From Rhodococcoides kyotonense (GTDB lineage Bacteria > Actinomycetota > Actinomycetes > Mycobacteriales > Mycobacteriaceae): a stretch of 64,000 nt of DNA. Made by a program: the position numbers and the translations under genes. Shown piece after piece: positions 52,227 through 61,029 of the stretch (position 1 is its first letter; each line of letters opens with the position of its first letter). Under the pieces are notes generated by a model. The model saw only the letters and a program-made list of their open reading frames with translations. It was not told the origin of the DNA and ran no database searches. Location of the stretch: positions 310,001 through 374,000 of the forward strand of contig NZ_FZOW01000002.1 of the NCBI RefSeq assembly GCF_900188125.1, read 5' to 3'.

Positions 52227-53963
52227 ATGGACACCGTGCCGTGGGTGACGGTGGCGGCGCTGGTGCTCGCCGCTGTCGCCACCGTCGCGATCGGCGTCTA
52301 CGGAGTGCGCCTGGCGCGCACGACGTCGGACTTCCTCGTCGCGTCGCGTAGCGTCGGACCGCGCTGGAACGCCGCCGCGATCTCCGGTGAATACCTTTCG
52401 GCCGCTTCGTTTCTCGGTGTCGCCGGACTCATCGCGAAATACGGCGCCGACGCGCTGTGGTATCCGATCGGGTTCACCGCGGGCTACCTCGGCCTCTTGC
52501 TGTTCGTCGCGGCCCCGCTCAGGCGCAGCGGCGCGTACACCGTTCCCGATTTCGCGGAGTTCCGGCTCGGCTCACGGCGTCTACGCACGCTCGCGATGTT
52601 CGTCGTCGTCATCATCTGTGCGTTGTATCTGGTGCCGCAGTTCCAGGGCGCAGGCCTGACACTGAACATTCTGCTCGGTGTGCCCAGTTGGGTCGGCGCG
52701 GCAGTCGTCGGACTCATCGTCATCGCGAACGTCGTCGGCGGTGGGATGCGGTCGATCACCTTCGTGCAGGCGTTCCAGTACTGGCTCAAGCTGACGGCCG
52801 TCGCGGTGCCCGCCGTCGTCCTCGCAGTGCACTTCTATGCCGACGATCGTGTGGTCGGCAGCCCTGCGCCGCCGACCGTCGACCGTGAGACGACCGTCGA
52901 GATCAGCACCGACGTTCTGGTTCAAGTGAATTCGCCGATCGAGGTGACCGTGCGCGGCACCGTCGACGAGCAGTCCGCCGACGGGCGCATCACTCTCGAC
53001 GAGGGCACCCACGAACTCGGCGACGGCACGACGCTCGTTCTCGATGCCGATTCGCCCGTCCCCGTCGTCGCGGGATCGCCGACGACGGATCGGCAGTGGG
53101 CCCAGCCCGGCTGGGGGCTGGGCGGCACACACCCGCTGTATCAGGTCTACTCGCTGATCCTCGCGACGTTCCTCGGCACGCTGGGACTTCCACACGTGCT
53201 CGTCCGCTTCTACACGAACCCCGACGGCCGCGCTGCGCGGCTCACGTCGCTGACGGTCCTGGGTCTGCTCGGGATGTTCTATCTGTTCCCGACGCTGCTC
53301 GGTGTGTTCGCGAGGCTCTACGTACCGCAGCTGTCCATCACCGGCACGTCGGATGCGGCCGTGCTGCTGCTACCGGGCTCGGTGCTGTCGGGTGTAGGTG
53401 GCCAGCTGCTCGCTGCCGTCGTCGCGGCGGGTGCGATCGCGGCGTTCCTGTCGACGTCGTCGGGCCTGCTCGTCAGCATCGCCGGAGTCCTCAGTACCGA
53501 TGTGCTGCGCGGCCGAGTACGTGACTTCCGGGTCGCGGCGATCCTCGCAGGCATCGTTCCCCTGGCGTTGTCGCTCGGGGTGGTCTCGCTCGATCTTTCA
53601 CGCACGGTCGGCCTCGTCTTCGCGGTCGCCGCGTCGACGTTGTGTCCGCTGCTCGTTCTGGGGATCTGGTGGCGTGGGCTGACGGCCGCCGGTGCTGCAG
53701 CGGGTCTGGTCGGCGGTGGTCTCGTGTCGCTGACCGCCGCGTCGCTGTCGGTGTTCGGAGTGTCCGACGCCGTGTGGTCCGGCTGGCCTGCCGCGATTCT
53801 GGGGTATCCGGCGGCCGTCAGTGTTCCGCTCGCGTTCGTGCTGATGATCGCCGTCAGCAAGCTGACGGCGAGGTCCGTTCCCGCCGACGTCGGCCGTATC
53901 TTCACGAGGCTGCACGCCCCCGAACGGCTCGATATGGGACGCGACCGAGAGCGCGAGTTGTAA
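52227..53963 (+). CDS. SSS-family sodium:solute symporter, MctC/ActP-like
   Basis: A 578-residue symporter with about thirteen helices, of the monocarboxylate (acetate, pyruvate, propionate) branch; GEYLSAASFLGVAGLIAKYG and GTLGLPHVLVRFYTNPDG are typical. A segment of roughly 95 residues between two helices (about 203-296) is charged and beta-rich (VEISTDVLVQVNSPIEVTV, EGTHELGDGTTLVLD), where the related second symporter has about 50. It must lie outside the cell and could bind substrate or regulate the pore. The gene is the last of the lytS operon. Confidence 0.9.
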   Translation: MDTVPWVTVAALVLAAVATVAIGVYGVRLARTTSDFLVASRSVGPRWNAAAISGEYLSAASFLGVAGLIAKYGADALWYPIGFTAGYLGLLLFVAAPLRRSGAYTVPDFAEFRLGSRRLRTLAMFVVVIICALYLVPQFQGAGLTLNILLGVPSWVGAAVVGLIVIANVVGGGMRSITFVQAFQYWLKLTAVAVPAVVLAVHFYADDRVVGSPAPPTVDRETTVEISTDVLVQVNSPIEVTVRGTVDEQSADGRITLDEGTHELGDGTTLVLDADSPVPVVAGSPTTDRQWAQPGWGLGGTHPLYQVYSLILATFLGTLGLPHVLVRFYTNPDGRAARLTSLTVLGLLGMFYLFPTLLGVFARLYVPQLSITGTSDAAVLLLPGSVLSGVGGQLLAAVVAAGAIAAFLSTSSGLLVSIAGVLSTDVLRGRVRDFRVAAILAGIVPLALSLGVVSLDLSRTVGLVFAVAASTLCPLLVLGIWWRGLTAAGAAAGLVGGGLVSLTAASLSVFGVSDAVWSGWPAAILGYPAAVSVPLAFVLMIAVSKLTARSVPADVGRIFTRLHAPERLDMGRDREREL

Positions 53964-54118
53964 GCCCGTTCACCGTCGCCCGGCGACCGCTCGTCGCACG
54001 GTCGAGCAGTTTGCCGTGTGATCGGCGCCACTGCATTCTCTTGTGACGCGCCTCTCACTACCGTCATCTCTCAGTTCCGAGTCACAGCCCGTGACGAGTA
54101 GAAGAGGGAGCAACGAAG

Positions 54119-54466
54119 GTGACACGACCGGACACGACACCCCCGGACGCACAGGCGTTCGTCGACATGCAAGCCAGCCCGGAGTTCCAGGAACTGCGAC
54201 GACGCCTGCGCAGCTTCGTCTTTCCGATGACCGCGTTCTTCCTGATCTGGTACATCGTCTACGTGCTGCTGAGCAACTACGCACACGACTTCATGTCCAC
54301 CCCGGTGTGGGGCAACATCAACGTCGGCCTTCTCCTCGGTCTCGGGCAGTTCGTCACGACCTTCGCGATCACGGGCATCTACGTGAAATTCGCGAACCGT
54401 GAACTCGACCCGCGCGCCGAGGCGCTCCGCAACGAGATGATCGCATCCCAGGAGGCCAAGGCATGA
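54119..54466 (+). CDS. DUF485 small membrane protein (YjcH/MctB-like)
   Basis: A 115-residue protein with two membrane helices in the pattern FVFPMTAFFLIWYIVYVLLS and GLLLGLGQFVTTFAITGIYV, typical of DUF485, the partner of ActP and of MctC in Corynebacterium. It overlaps the symporter gene by four bases. In the 155-base gap before it are a GTCAC-N5-GTGAC inverted repeat (54081-54095) and a TGTGA element (54015-54019), possible sites for regulators such as a CRP-type protein. Confidence 0.93.
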   Translation: MTRPDTTPPDAQAFVDMQASPEFQELRRRLRSFVFPMTAFFLIWYIVYVLLSNYAHDFMSTPVWGNINVGLLLGLGQFVTTFAITGIYVKFANRELDPRAEALRNEMIASQEAKA

Positions 54467-56103
54467 GCGGCACGTTTCTCGCCCAAACTGCCGACACCAC
54501 CGTCGGCGAACCCCTCGTCAACATCGCGATCTTCGGTGCCTTCGTCGCCGTCACGATGTTCGTCGTCATCCGCGCGTCGAAGAAGAACGCGACGGCGTCG
54601 GAGTTCTTCACCGCGGGTGGTGGCTTCTCCGGACCACAGAACGGCGTCGCGATTGCCGGTGACTACCTCTCCGCGGCCAGCTTCCTCGGCATCGCGGGAG
54701 CCATCGCCGTCTACGGTTACGACGGCTTCCTGTACTCCATCGGCTTCCTCGTCGCGTGGCTCGTGGCACTGTTGCTCGTCGCCGAATTGCTCCGCAACAC
54801 AGGTAAATTCACGATGGCCGACGTGCTGAGCTTCCGTCTCAAGCAGCGCCCCGTGCGTACTGCCGCAGCGCTGTCGACGCTCACGGTGTCGCTGTTCTAC
54901 CTCCTCGCGCAGATGGCAGGCGCGGGTGGGCTCGTCGCTCTGCTGCTCGACATCTCCGATCGCACAGGACAATCCATCGTCATCGCCGTCGTCGGCGTCC
55001 TGATGATCGTCTACGTCCTCGTCGGCGGCATGAAGGGCACCACATGGGTGCAGATCATCAAGGCCGTCCTGCTCATCGCCGGTGCACTGTTCATGACGGT
55101 GCTGGTGCTCGCGAAGTTCGGCTTCAACCTGTCCGAGCTGCTCGGTAGCGCTCAGGAGACGATCTCCGGTTCGGCAAGCGAAACAGTTGCAGCGACCAAC
55201 GTGCTCGAGCCCGGTGCTCAGTACGGCGGCAGCAACATGAGCAAGCTCAACTTCCTGTCGCTCGGTATCGCACTGGTGCTCGGAACTGCCGGTCTCCCAC
55301 ACGTTCTCATGCGCTTCTACACCGTGCCGACGGCCAAGGAAGCTCGTCGAAGCGTCGTCTGGGCCATCGCGCTCATCGGTGCGTTCTACCTCTTCACTCT
55401 CGTGCTCGGCTACGGTGCCGCGGCGATCGTCGGACCGGATCGCATCCTCGCGTCGGCAGGTGGGCAGAACTCTGCTGCACCGCTTCTCGCGTTCGAACTC
55501 GGCGGCGTCGTGCTGCTCGGTGTGATCTCGGCGGTTGCGTTCGCGACGATCCTCGCCGTCGTCGCAGGCCTGACGATCACCGCGTCGGCGTCGTTCGCAC
55601 ACGACATCTACGCGTCGGTGATCAAGAAGGGCGACGTCGACGAGAAGAAGCAGGTCAAGGTCTCGCGCATCACGGCAGTGGTGATCGGAATCCTCGCGAT
55701 CGGACTCGGCATCCTCGCGAACGGGCAGAACATCGCGTTCCTCGTCGCGCTGGCATTCGCCGTCGCCGCGGCCGCGAACCTGCCGACCATCGTCTACTCG
55801 CTGTTCTGGCGTCGCTTCAACACCACCGGCGCACTGTGCAGCATGTACGGCGGCCTGATCTCGACGCTCGTGCTCATCGTGTTCTCACCGGCCGTCTCCG
55901 GATCGAAGACGTCGATGATCCCCGGCTCCGACTTCGCGTGGTTCCCGTTGTCCAACCCGGGCATCGTGTCCATCCCTCTGGCCTTCGTGCTCGGCATCGT
56001 CGGAACTCTGCTGTCGAAGGACAACGAAGACAAGGCGAAGCAGGCCGAGATGGAAGTTCGATCGCTGACCGGCATCGGCGCGGAGAAGGCCTCCGCACAC
56101 TGA
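54463..56103 (+). CDS. Cation/acetate (monocarboxylate) symporter, ActP/MctC type
   Basis: A 546-residue SSS symporter whose closest known relatives transport acetate, pyruvate and propionate. Motifs: AGDYLSAASFLGIAGAIAVYG in helix 2, VLGTAGLPHVLMRFYTVPTA in the middle, and SASFAHDIYASVI. It is preceded by a DUF485 partner with ATGA overlap, so this is a second, complete carrier pair next to the lytS operon. A terminator-like hairpin follows. Confidence 0.93.
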   Translation: MSGTFLAQTADTTVGEPLVNIAIFGAFVAVTMFVVIRASKKNATASEFFTAGGGFSGPQNGVAIAGDYLSAASFLGIAGAIAVYGYDGFLYSIGFLVAWLVALLLVAELLRNTGKFTMADVLSFRLKQRPVRTAAALSTLTVSLFYLLAQMAGAGGLVALLLDISDRTGQSIVIAVVGVLMIVYVLVGGMKGTTWVQIIKAVLLIAGALFMTVLVLAKFGFNLSELLGSAQETISGSASETVAATNVLEPGAQYGGSNMSKLNFLSLGIALVLGTAGLPHVLMRFYTVPTAKEARRSVVWAIALIGAFYLFTLVLGYGAAAIVGPDRILASAGGQNSAAPLLAFELGGVVLLGVISAVAFATILAVVAGLTITASASFAHDIYASVIKKGDVDEKKQVKVSRITAVVIGILAIGLGILANGQNIAFLVALAFAVAAAANLPTIVYSLFWRRFNTTGALCSMYGGLISTLVLIVFSPAVSGSKTSMIPGSDFAWFPLSNPGIVSIPLAFVLGIVGTLLSKDNEDKAKQAEMEVRSLTGIGAEKASAH

Positions 56104-56138
56104 ACCGACCGCCCTGACTGGGAACTGTCACAGGACCG

Positions 56139-56172
56139 ACCGCCCGTGCGAGTCATACCTCACACGGGCGGT
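56139..56172. terminator. Hairpin after the second symporter gene
   Basis: ACCGCCCGTG (56139-56148) and CACGGGCGGT (56163-56172) pair perfectly, around a 14-base loop. No T-run follows; the -10 box of the next gene begins 15 bases later. Confidence 0.65.
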
Positions 56173-56186
56173 TCGGTGCGTGTGGT

Positions 56187-56192
56187 TACTAT
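56187..56192 (+). promoter_or_regulatory. -10 box TACTAT of a leaderless Rv0910-like transcript
   Basis: TACTAT is followed by 6 bases and GTG at 56199. It fits the -10 consensus best of all boxes of this kind in the window. Confidence 0.6.
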
Positions 56193-56198
56193 CCCTGC

Positions 56199-56633
56199 GT
56201 GGCCAAGCTGAAGGTTTCCGTCAACGTCCCCCTCGACCCCGAATCGACGTGGGCACATGCGTCCGACCTCTCGGAGTACGACAAGTGGTTGTCCATTCAC
56301 GAGGCGTGGCGCGGTGAGCTCCCCGAACAACTCTCTGCCGGAACGACTCTCGACAGTGTGGCCAGCGTCAAAGGCATGCGTAATCGGGTTCGCTGGACCA
56401 TCGAGAGCTACGACCCGCCGAAGAAGTTGAAACTCAAAGGAAGTGGGAAGGGCGGGGTGAAGATCGGCCTCGTACTGTCCGTCGCACCGGGCAAGAGCGG
56501 GGGATCCGATCTGAGTCTCGACATCGATCTCGGTGGCGCCCCGCTGTTCGGGCCGATCGGATCGGGCGTCGCGCGTGCGTTGAAGGGTGACATCGAGAAG
56601 TCGCTGAAGACCTTCGAGTCCCTGTACTCATAG
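56199..56633 (+). CDS. SRPBCC-family protein (Rv0910-like toxin)
   Basis: A 144-residue START/SRPBCC-fold protein. The N-terminus (KLKVSVNVPLDPESTWAHAS) and WTIESYDPPKKLKLKG match what I remember of M. tuberculosis Rv0910, which is reported as the toxin of an Rv0909-Rv0910 pair. Here the Rv0909-like antitoxin gene is 9.4 kb upstream (46627), beyond an antiporter, a lipase and two symporters. The protein may bind a hydrophobic ligand. The GTG start has its own -10 box and no ribosome binding site. Confidence 0.87.
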   Translation: MAKLKVSVNVPLDPESTWAHASDLSEYDKWLSIHEAWRGELPEQLSAGTTLDSVASVKGMRNRVRWTIESYDPPKKLKLKGSGKGGVKIGLVLSVAPGKSGGSDLSLDIDLGGAPLFGPIGSGVARALKGDIEKSLKTFESLYS

Positions 56634-56734
56634 GAGTCGCACCCACCAACCACCCACCCCGGAGCAGCTGAGCACTACCGCCGCCAACCGCACAGCGGGA
56701 GTCTGCCTCTCGCTCACTACGGAGAGGTTCCGCA

Positions 56735-58366
56735 ATGCCAGGAAGACACAGCGCACCGAGTAGCGCGCCCCGGTCGACGGGACTCGTGAAATACGGGGTC
56801 GTCGCAGTCGTGGCCCTCCTCGTGATCGGCGGCGGCGTCTTCGCTGCGCAGAAGGCCTTCGGTTCGGACTGCCCCGACCCGTCGACGTTCACCCTGGCAG
56901 CGGATCCGGCGATTGCCGACGTCGTCTCCAGCGTGCTCGACGGCAAGTCGGCCGACGAACTCGGATGCGGCTCCGTCGAGGTCACGGCCACGGACTCCGC
57001 CGACGCGTCGGCCGCGGTGTCGAAGGGCTCGGACGCGCCGGCGTTGTGGATTCCGGATTCGTCGCTGTGGGTCGGCAAGACCGTGCGCGCGACGGGCGCC
57101 CTCGTCGATCTGGCCAGTCAGTCGGTGGCGAGTACCCCGGCGGTGATCGCCGCACGTCGGGACGAGGTTCCGTTCTTCGACACCTGGCTCACCGCGTTGC
57201 AGCTCAAAGGACTGCGGATCGGAAATCCGCTCAGCAACACGATCTCCGACGCGGCGATCCTGGGTGCGTTGGCCGAAGCGGGGAGCGACGCCGACGCGGT
57301 CGACTCGGTGTCCGCCGCGCTCGTGCCCATCGCGCAGGCGCAGGCAGCTACCCGTGGGGAAGCGGATCCCGTCGTTCGGCTCGACGAGATGTCGGCCGAC
57401 GGCGGTGTCGCGGTGGTCTCCGAGCAGTCGCTCATCGAGTACCAGAAGGACACCGGCACCGAACTCGGGGCGACGGCTCCTCCCACCGGCAGCTTCTTCC
57501 TCAACTTCCCGTTGGCCGTCACCGAGCCCGCAGGTGAACGACACGACAGCGCCAAGGCGGTCGGTCGTGCCGTCGCCGACGTGTTGGCATCGGAGCCCGG
57601 GCTGTCCGCATTGTCCGACGCCGGCTTTCGAGCGCCCGAGGGGACTTCGCTCAGCGACGGCCGCGGTTTGGGTGATGTCACAACGTTGACCATCGCGGAC
57701 CAGCAGACGGCCGAAGCAACGTTGCAGCGCTACCAGGTCCTGGCGCTGCCGTCGCGCACGCTCGTCATGGAAGACGTGTCCGGGTCGATGGGCTACAGCG
57801 CGGGCGCCGACACTCGCATCGGGCTGACCGTGCAGGCGAGCGAAACCGGGAACAGGCTCTTTCCCGACAACGCTGCTCTCGGACTGTGGGCGTTCTCCAT
57901 CGGACTCGGCGGAGGAAGTCAGGACTACCGGGAGCTCGTTCCCATCCGGCGCCTCGACGAGAACGTGAACGGCACGTCCCAGCGCGATCTCCTGCTGCAG
58001 CAGACGCGGGCTCTTCCCGGCCTCGTCGGCGGAGGCACCGGACTCTACGACACCACGCTGGCCGCGTTCCGGACCGTCAAGGACGGATACGACCCCGACT
58101 ACATCAACAGCGTCATCATCCTGACCGACGGATCGAACGAAGACGACGGCAGCATCTCGCTCGACGAACTGTTGTCCACCCTGCGTGCCGAGCAGGACCC
58201 GACGAAGCCGGTCATTGTCGTGACCATCGGCATCACCGACGACGCCGACGCCGGAGTTCTCCAACAGATCTCGGCGGCCACCGGCGGTACGAGCTTCCTC
58301 GCGCGAAATCCCGCCGAGATCCCCAACGTGTTTGTGAATGCTCTCAAAAGCAGGTCCGGTCGCTGA
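56735..58366 (+). CDS. Membrane-anchored binding-protein/VWA fusion, copy 1
   Basis: A 543-residue extracytoplasmic protein with one N-terminal membrane helix (about 18-40), a domain resembling type 2 substrate-binding proteins (about 50-300; ALWIPDSSLWVGKTVRATG) and a von Willebrand A domain (about 340-540) with the metal-ion site DVSGS (LVMEDVSGSMGYSA), TGLYDTTLAAF and ILTDGSNED. It is a tandem paralogue of the next gene. There are no linked transport or modification genes, so its function is unknown. GGAGAGG precedes the ATG at 56735. Confidence 0.85.
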   Translation: MPGRHSAPSSAPRSTGLVKYGVVAVVALLVIGGGVFAAQKAFGSDCPDPSTFTLAADPAIADVVSSVLDGKSADELGCGSVEVTATDSADASAAVSKGSDAPALWIPDSSLWVGKTVRATGALVDLASQSVASTPAVIAARRDEVPFFDTWLTALQLKGLRIGNPLSNTISDAAILGALAEAGSDADAVDSVSAALVPIAQAQAATRGEADPVVRLDEMSADGGVAVVSEQSLIEYQKDTGTELGATAPPTGSFFLNFPLAVTEPAGERHDSAKAVGRAVADVLASEPGLSALSDAGFRAPEGTSLSDGRGLGDVTTLTIADQQTAEATLQRYQVLALPSRTLVMEDVSGSMGYSAGADTRIGLTVQASETGNRLFPDNAALGLWAFSIGLGGGSQDYRELVPIRRLDENVNGTSQRDLLLQQTRALPGLVGGGTGLYDTTLAAFRTVKDGYDPDYINSVIILTDGSNEDDGSISLDELLSTLRAEQDPTKPVIVVTIGITDDADAGVLQQISAATGGTSFLARNPAEIPNVFVNALKSRSGR

Positions 58367-58423
58367 TTCAGCGGCTAGGTTGGGTGAGCCGTTTGCTACT
58401 GACTGGTTGGGGGACTACGGAGA

Positions 58424-60073
58424 ATGTCGGGGCGCCACGGAACAGGGACGCGTGCGAATCCCGCCTACAGGTGGGGTGCCATCGTCGTCGTCGCCGTGGT
58501 TGTCGTCGTCGGCGGCTACTTCGGCGTTCAGGCGGTACGAGCGAGCTCCGCTGGATGTGACGGCGTCGAGACGGTCTCCGTTGCCGTCGATCCGACGATC
58601 GCCCCGGTGATCACCGACGTCCTCGCGCAGACCGACGACGTCGCGCGAGGGTGCGCCGACTTCGAGATCCGCGCCGAGGCGCCCACCGATACCGCGGCGG
58701 AACTGGCCGGGGCCAACGAGAACCGTCCCGATCTGTGGATCCCGGACTCCACGTTGTGGCTGCTCAAGACGCTGCGTTCCACGGGTGCTCTGCCCGAGCT
58801 GGCGAAGTCGTCCGTCGCGAACACGTTGCCGGTCGTCGTCACTCCGGATGCCTCGACCGCGCCTGCAGCCACGTGGCTTCAGGTGTTGCAGACGCAGGGT
58901 CAGCGGATCGGTGACCCTCTCACGAGCAGCGCGTCGTTGGCGTCGATTCTCGGGGCGCTCGCCGAATCGGAGGTCGCCATCTCCGACGCCAATGCGGTAT
59001 CTGCGGCGTTGGTTCCGATGGCCCAGGACTTCGGGCGCATCGCCGATACGCCCCACGACGTCGCGGACCTCGTGGCACAGGTGGCGTCCGACGGCGGCAG
59101 CAGCGTCTCCACCGAGCAGAGTCTGGAGGCATACAACGCCGCGCACGATGCTGCGCCGTTGACCGCATCGGTGCCGCCGACCGGAAGCTACTTCCTGAAC
59201 TATCCGCTGGCGGTCACGGCGGCCGCGGGCCTCGAGTACGACCGCGTCAAGGACGCCGGTGCGTCGCTGTCGTCGGTGCTGTCCGGAACCGTTGCCACGG
59301 ACGCATTGTCGGCCGCGGGGTTCCGCCAGGCCAACGGAACCGCGCTGCCCGACGGCAAAGGCGTCGGATCCGTCGCCTCGCTCGAACTGAAGAATCCGCT
59401 GGCGATCGAAACGACGTTGCGAGACTGGGCAGTTCTCGCTCTGCCTTTGCGCACGTTGGTCGTCGAAGACGTATCCGGTTCCATGGCAGCACAATCCGGT
59501 GATTCGACGCGTATCGCCTTGACCGTCGATGCCAGCCTCGGCGCGAATTCGCTGTTCAGCGACCGAACCGAGATGGGGTTGTGGGCGTTTTCCATCAACC
59601 TCGGCGGCAACGGTCAGGATTTCCGCGAACTGGTGCCGTTGGGTCCGGTGACCAACTTCGTGAACGGCCTGCCGCAGCGCGAGGCGATTCTGTCTGCGAT
59701 CCGCACGATGCCGTCACTCGTCGGTGGCGGAACCGGTTTGTACGACACCACTCTCGCCGCGTTCCGCCGAGTCAAGGAAGGATATGACCCCAATTTCGTC
59801 AACAGCGTCATCATTCTCACCGACGGTGCCAACGAGGACGCCGGGAGTCCGAGCCTCGACGACCTGATCGCCACTCTGCAACGCGAGCAGGATCCGGTTC
59901 GGCCTGTCGTGATCGTGACCGTAGGAATCACTACCGATGCCGATCCCGTTGCTCTACAGAAGATTTCAGCCGCCACGGGCGGCACGAGCTACATCGCCGA
60001 GGATCCGCGCGACATCCCGGAGGTGTTCGTCAAGGCTCTCAACTCACGCACCGAGCGCATCGGCGGGGAGTAG
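58424..60073 (+). CDS. Membrane-anchored binding-protein/VWA fusion, copy 2
   Basis: A 549-residue paralogue of the preceding gene with the same order: N-terminal helix (about 17-36), binding-protein-like domain (DLWIPDSTLWLLKTLRSTG) and VWA domain (VVEDVSGSMAAQSGD; GGGTGLYDTTLAAFRRVKEG). The metal-ion site and the beta-strand cores are the best conserved parts; the sequences otherwise differ moderately, so the duplication is old. The start overlaps GGAGA closely, so initiation may be weak. It ends 3 bases from the convergent lipoprotein gene. Confidence 0.85.
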   Translation: MSGRHGTGTRANPAYRWGAIVVVAVVVVVGGYFGVQAVRASSAGCDGVETVSVAVDPTIAPVITDVLAQTDDVARGCADFEIRAEAPTDTAAELAGANENRPDLWIPDSTLWLLKTLRSTGALPELAKSSVANTLPVVVTPDASTAPAATWLQVLQTQGQRIGDPLTSSASLASILGALAESEVAISDANAVSAALVPMAQDFGRIADTPHDVADLVAQVASDGGSSVSTEQSLEAYNAAHDAAPLTASVPPTGSYFLNYPLAVTAAAGLEYDRVKDAGASLSSVLSGTVATDALSAAGFRQANGTALPDGKGVGSVASLELKNPLAIETTLRDWAVLALPLRTLVVEDVSGSMAAQSGDSTRIALTVDASLGANSLFSDRTEMGLWAFSINLGGNGQDFRELVPLGPVTNFVNGLPQREAILSAIRTMPSLVGGGTGLYDTTLAAFRRVKEGYDPNFVNSVIILTDGANEDAGSPSLDDLIATLQREQDPVRPVVIVTVGITTDADPVALQKISAATGGTSYIAEDPRDIPEVFVKALNSRTERIGGE

Positions 60074-60076
60074 TCC

Positions 60077-60985
60077 CTATTCGAGTACCCGGGCGCCGGT
60101 GATGTTGCCCAGCCAGGTCTGTGCAAGCTCGTCGGCTGTTCCGTCGGCGTACATCGAATCGATGGCACCGTTGACGCACGGTGTCATCGGACTGTTCTTC
60201 TCGAGCACTACTCCGAAGAATTCGGTGACTTCGTTCGGCTGCGGAAACTGGCCGACCACAACACTTCCCGGGACATCCGACGACGTGATCTGGAATGCCG
60301 TCGGGAAATCGACGACGATGGCGTCGACATCGCCGTTCTGCAATGCGGACTTGGCGTCGTCGGTGGTGTCGAATTCCGTCGGTGCCGCCCCGATGGTGGC
60401 CGAAATGGACTGCAAGCTGGTGGAATTGGCCTGCGCGCCGATCCTGGCACTCCGGATCCCGGCGAGGTCGGTCGCTGCGGCAGCAGGCGTGTCCGCCATG
60501 GCCACGACGGCCTGCGCGACAGCGTAATACGGCGACGACAGGTCGACGTTCTCGCGGCGCTCGCCGAGAATGGTGAACTGGTTGATGTCGAAGTCGAAGG
60601 GCTTCGGGCCGGGCGCCAGCGCGTCGGCGAACGGTGTGCGCACGAATCGAACCTGGTCTTCGCCGTAGCCGAGTCGCTGTGAGATCTCGCGTGCCGTGGC
60701 TCCTTCGAATCCGCGTCCGTTGGAAGGATCGTCGTCGGCGAACCACGGCGAATACGCCGGGTCGTCGGTCGCGATCGTCAGTACGCCGTCGGTCAGCGTC
60801 GCACCCGATCCTGGACCACACGTCGACACCGCCGACGTCGGTGGGATCTTCGTGAACGCGGGTGTTTCGGATGGCTGCTCGGCGACCGGGGTGGTGTCCG
60901 CCGTTGCGCAGGATGCTGCGATGACGGCGGTGATCAGGGCAGCGCTCGCACGCGCGGCGGACAGAGCGCGGCGATTGTGGGGCAC
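60077..60985 (-). CDS. ABC-type amino-acid-binding lipoprotein (GlnH-like)
   Basis: A 302-residue extracytoplasmic solute-binding protein of the polar amino-acid family 3. The signal peptide ends in VIAASC (lipidated Cys about residue 25), a disordered proline- and threonine-rich linker follows, then the binding domain (LTIATDDPAYSPWFADDD, FDFDINQFTILGERRENVDLS, DVDAIVVDFPTAFQI). The GTG at 60985 gives this N-terminus. There is no permease or ATPase gene beside it, so it may work with a distant transporter. Confidence 0.85.
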   Translation of the reverse strand: MPHNRRALSAARASAALITAVIAASCATADTTPVAEQPSETPAFTKIPPTSAVSTCGPGSGATLTDGVLTIATDDPAYSPWFADDDPSNGRGFEGATAREISQRLGYGEDQVRFVRTPFADALAPGPKPFDFDINQFTILGERRENVDLSSPYYAVAQAVVAMADTPAAAATDLAGIRSARIGAQANSTSLQSISATIGAAPTEFDTTDDAKSALQNGDVDAIVVDFPTAFQITSSDVPGSVVVGQFPQPNEVTEFFGVVLEKNSPMTPCVNGAIDSMYADGTADELAQTWLGNITGARVLE

Positions 60986-61029
60986 GCCGTGATGATGCAC
61001 GACGCGTCGCGATTCGGCAACGGGAAGCG

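Noticed and set aside
56717..58264. A 515-codon minus-strand frame opposite the first VWA fusion
   Set aside because: Low-complexity Gly/Arg/Asp composition and no start signal; it is a shadow of the VWA gene.
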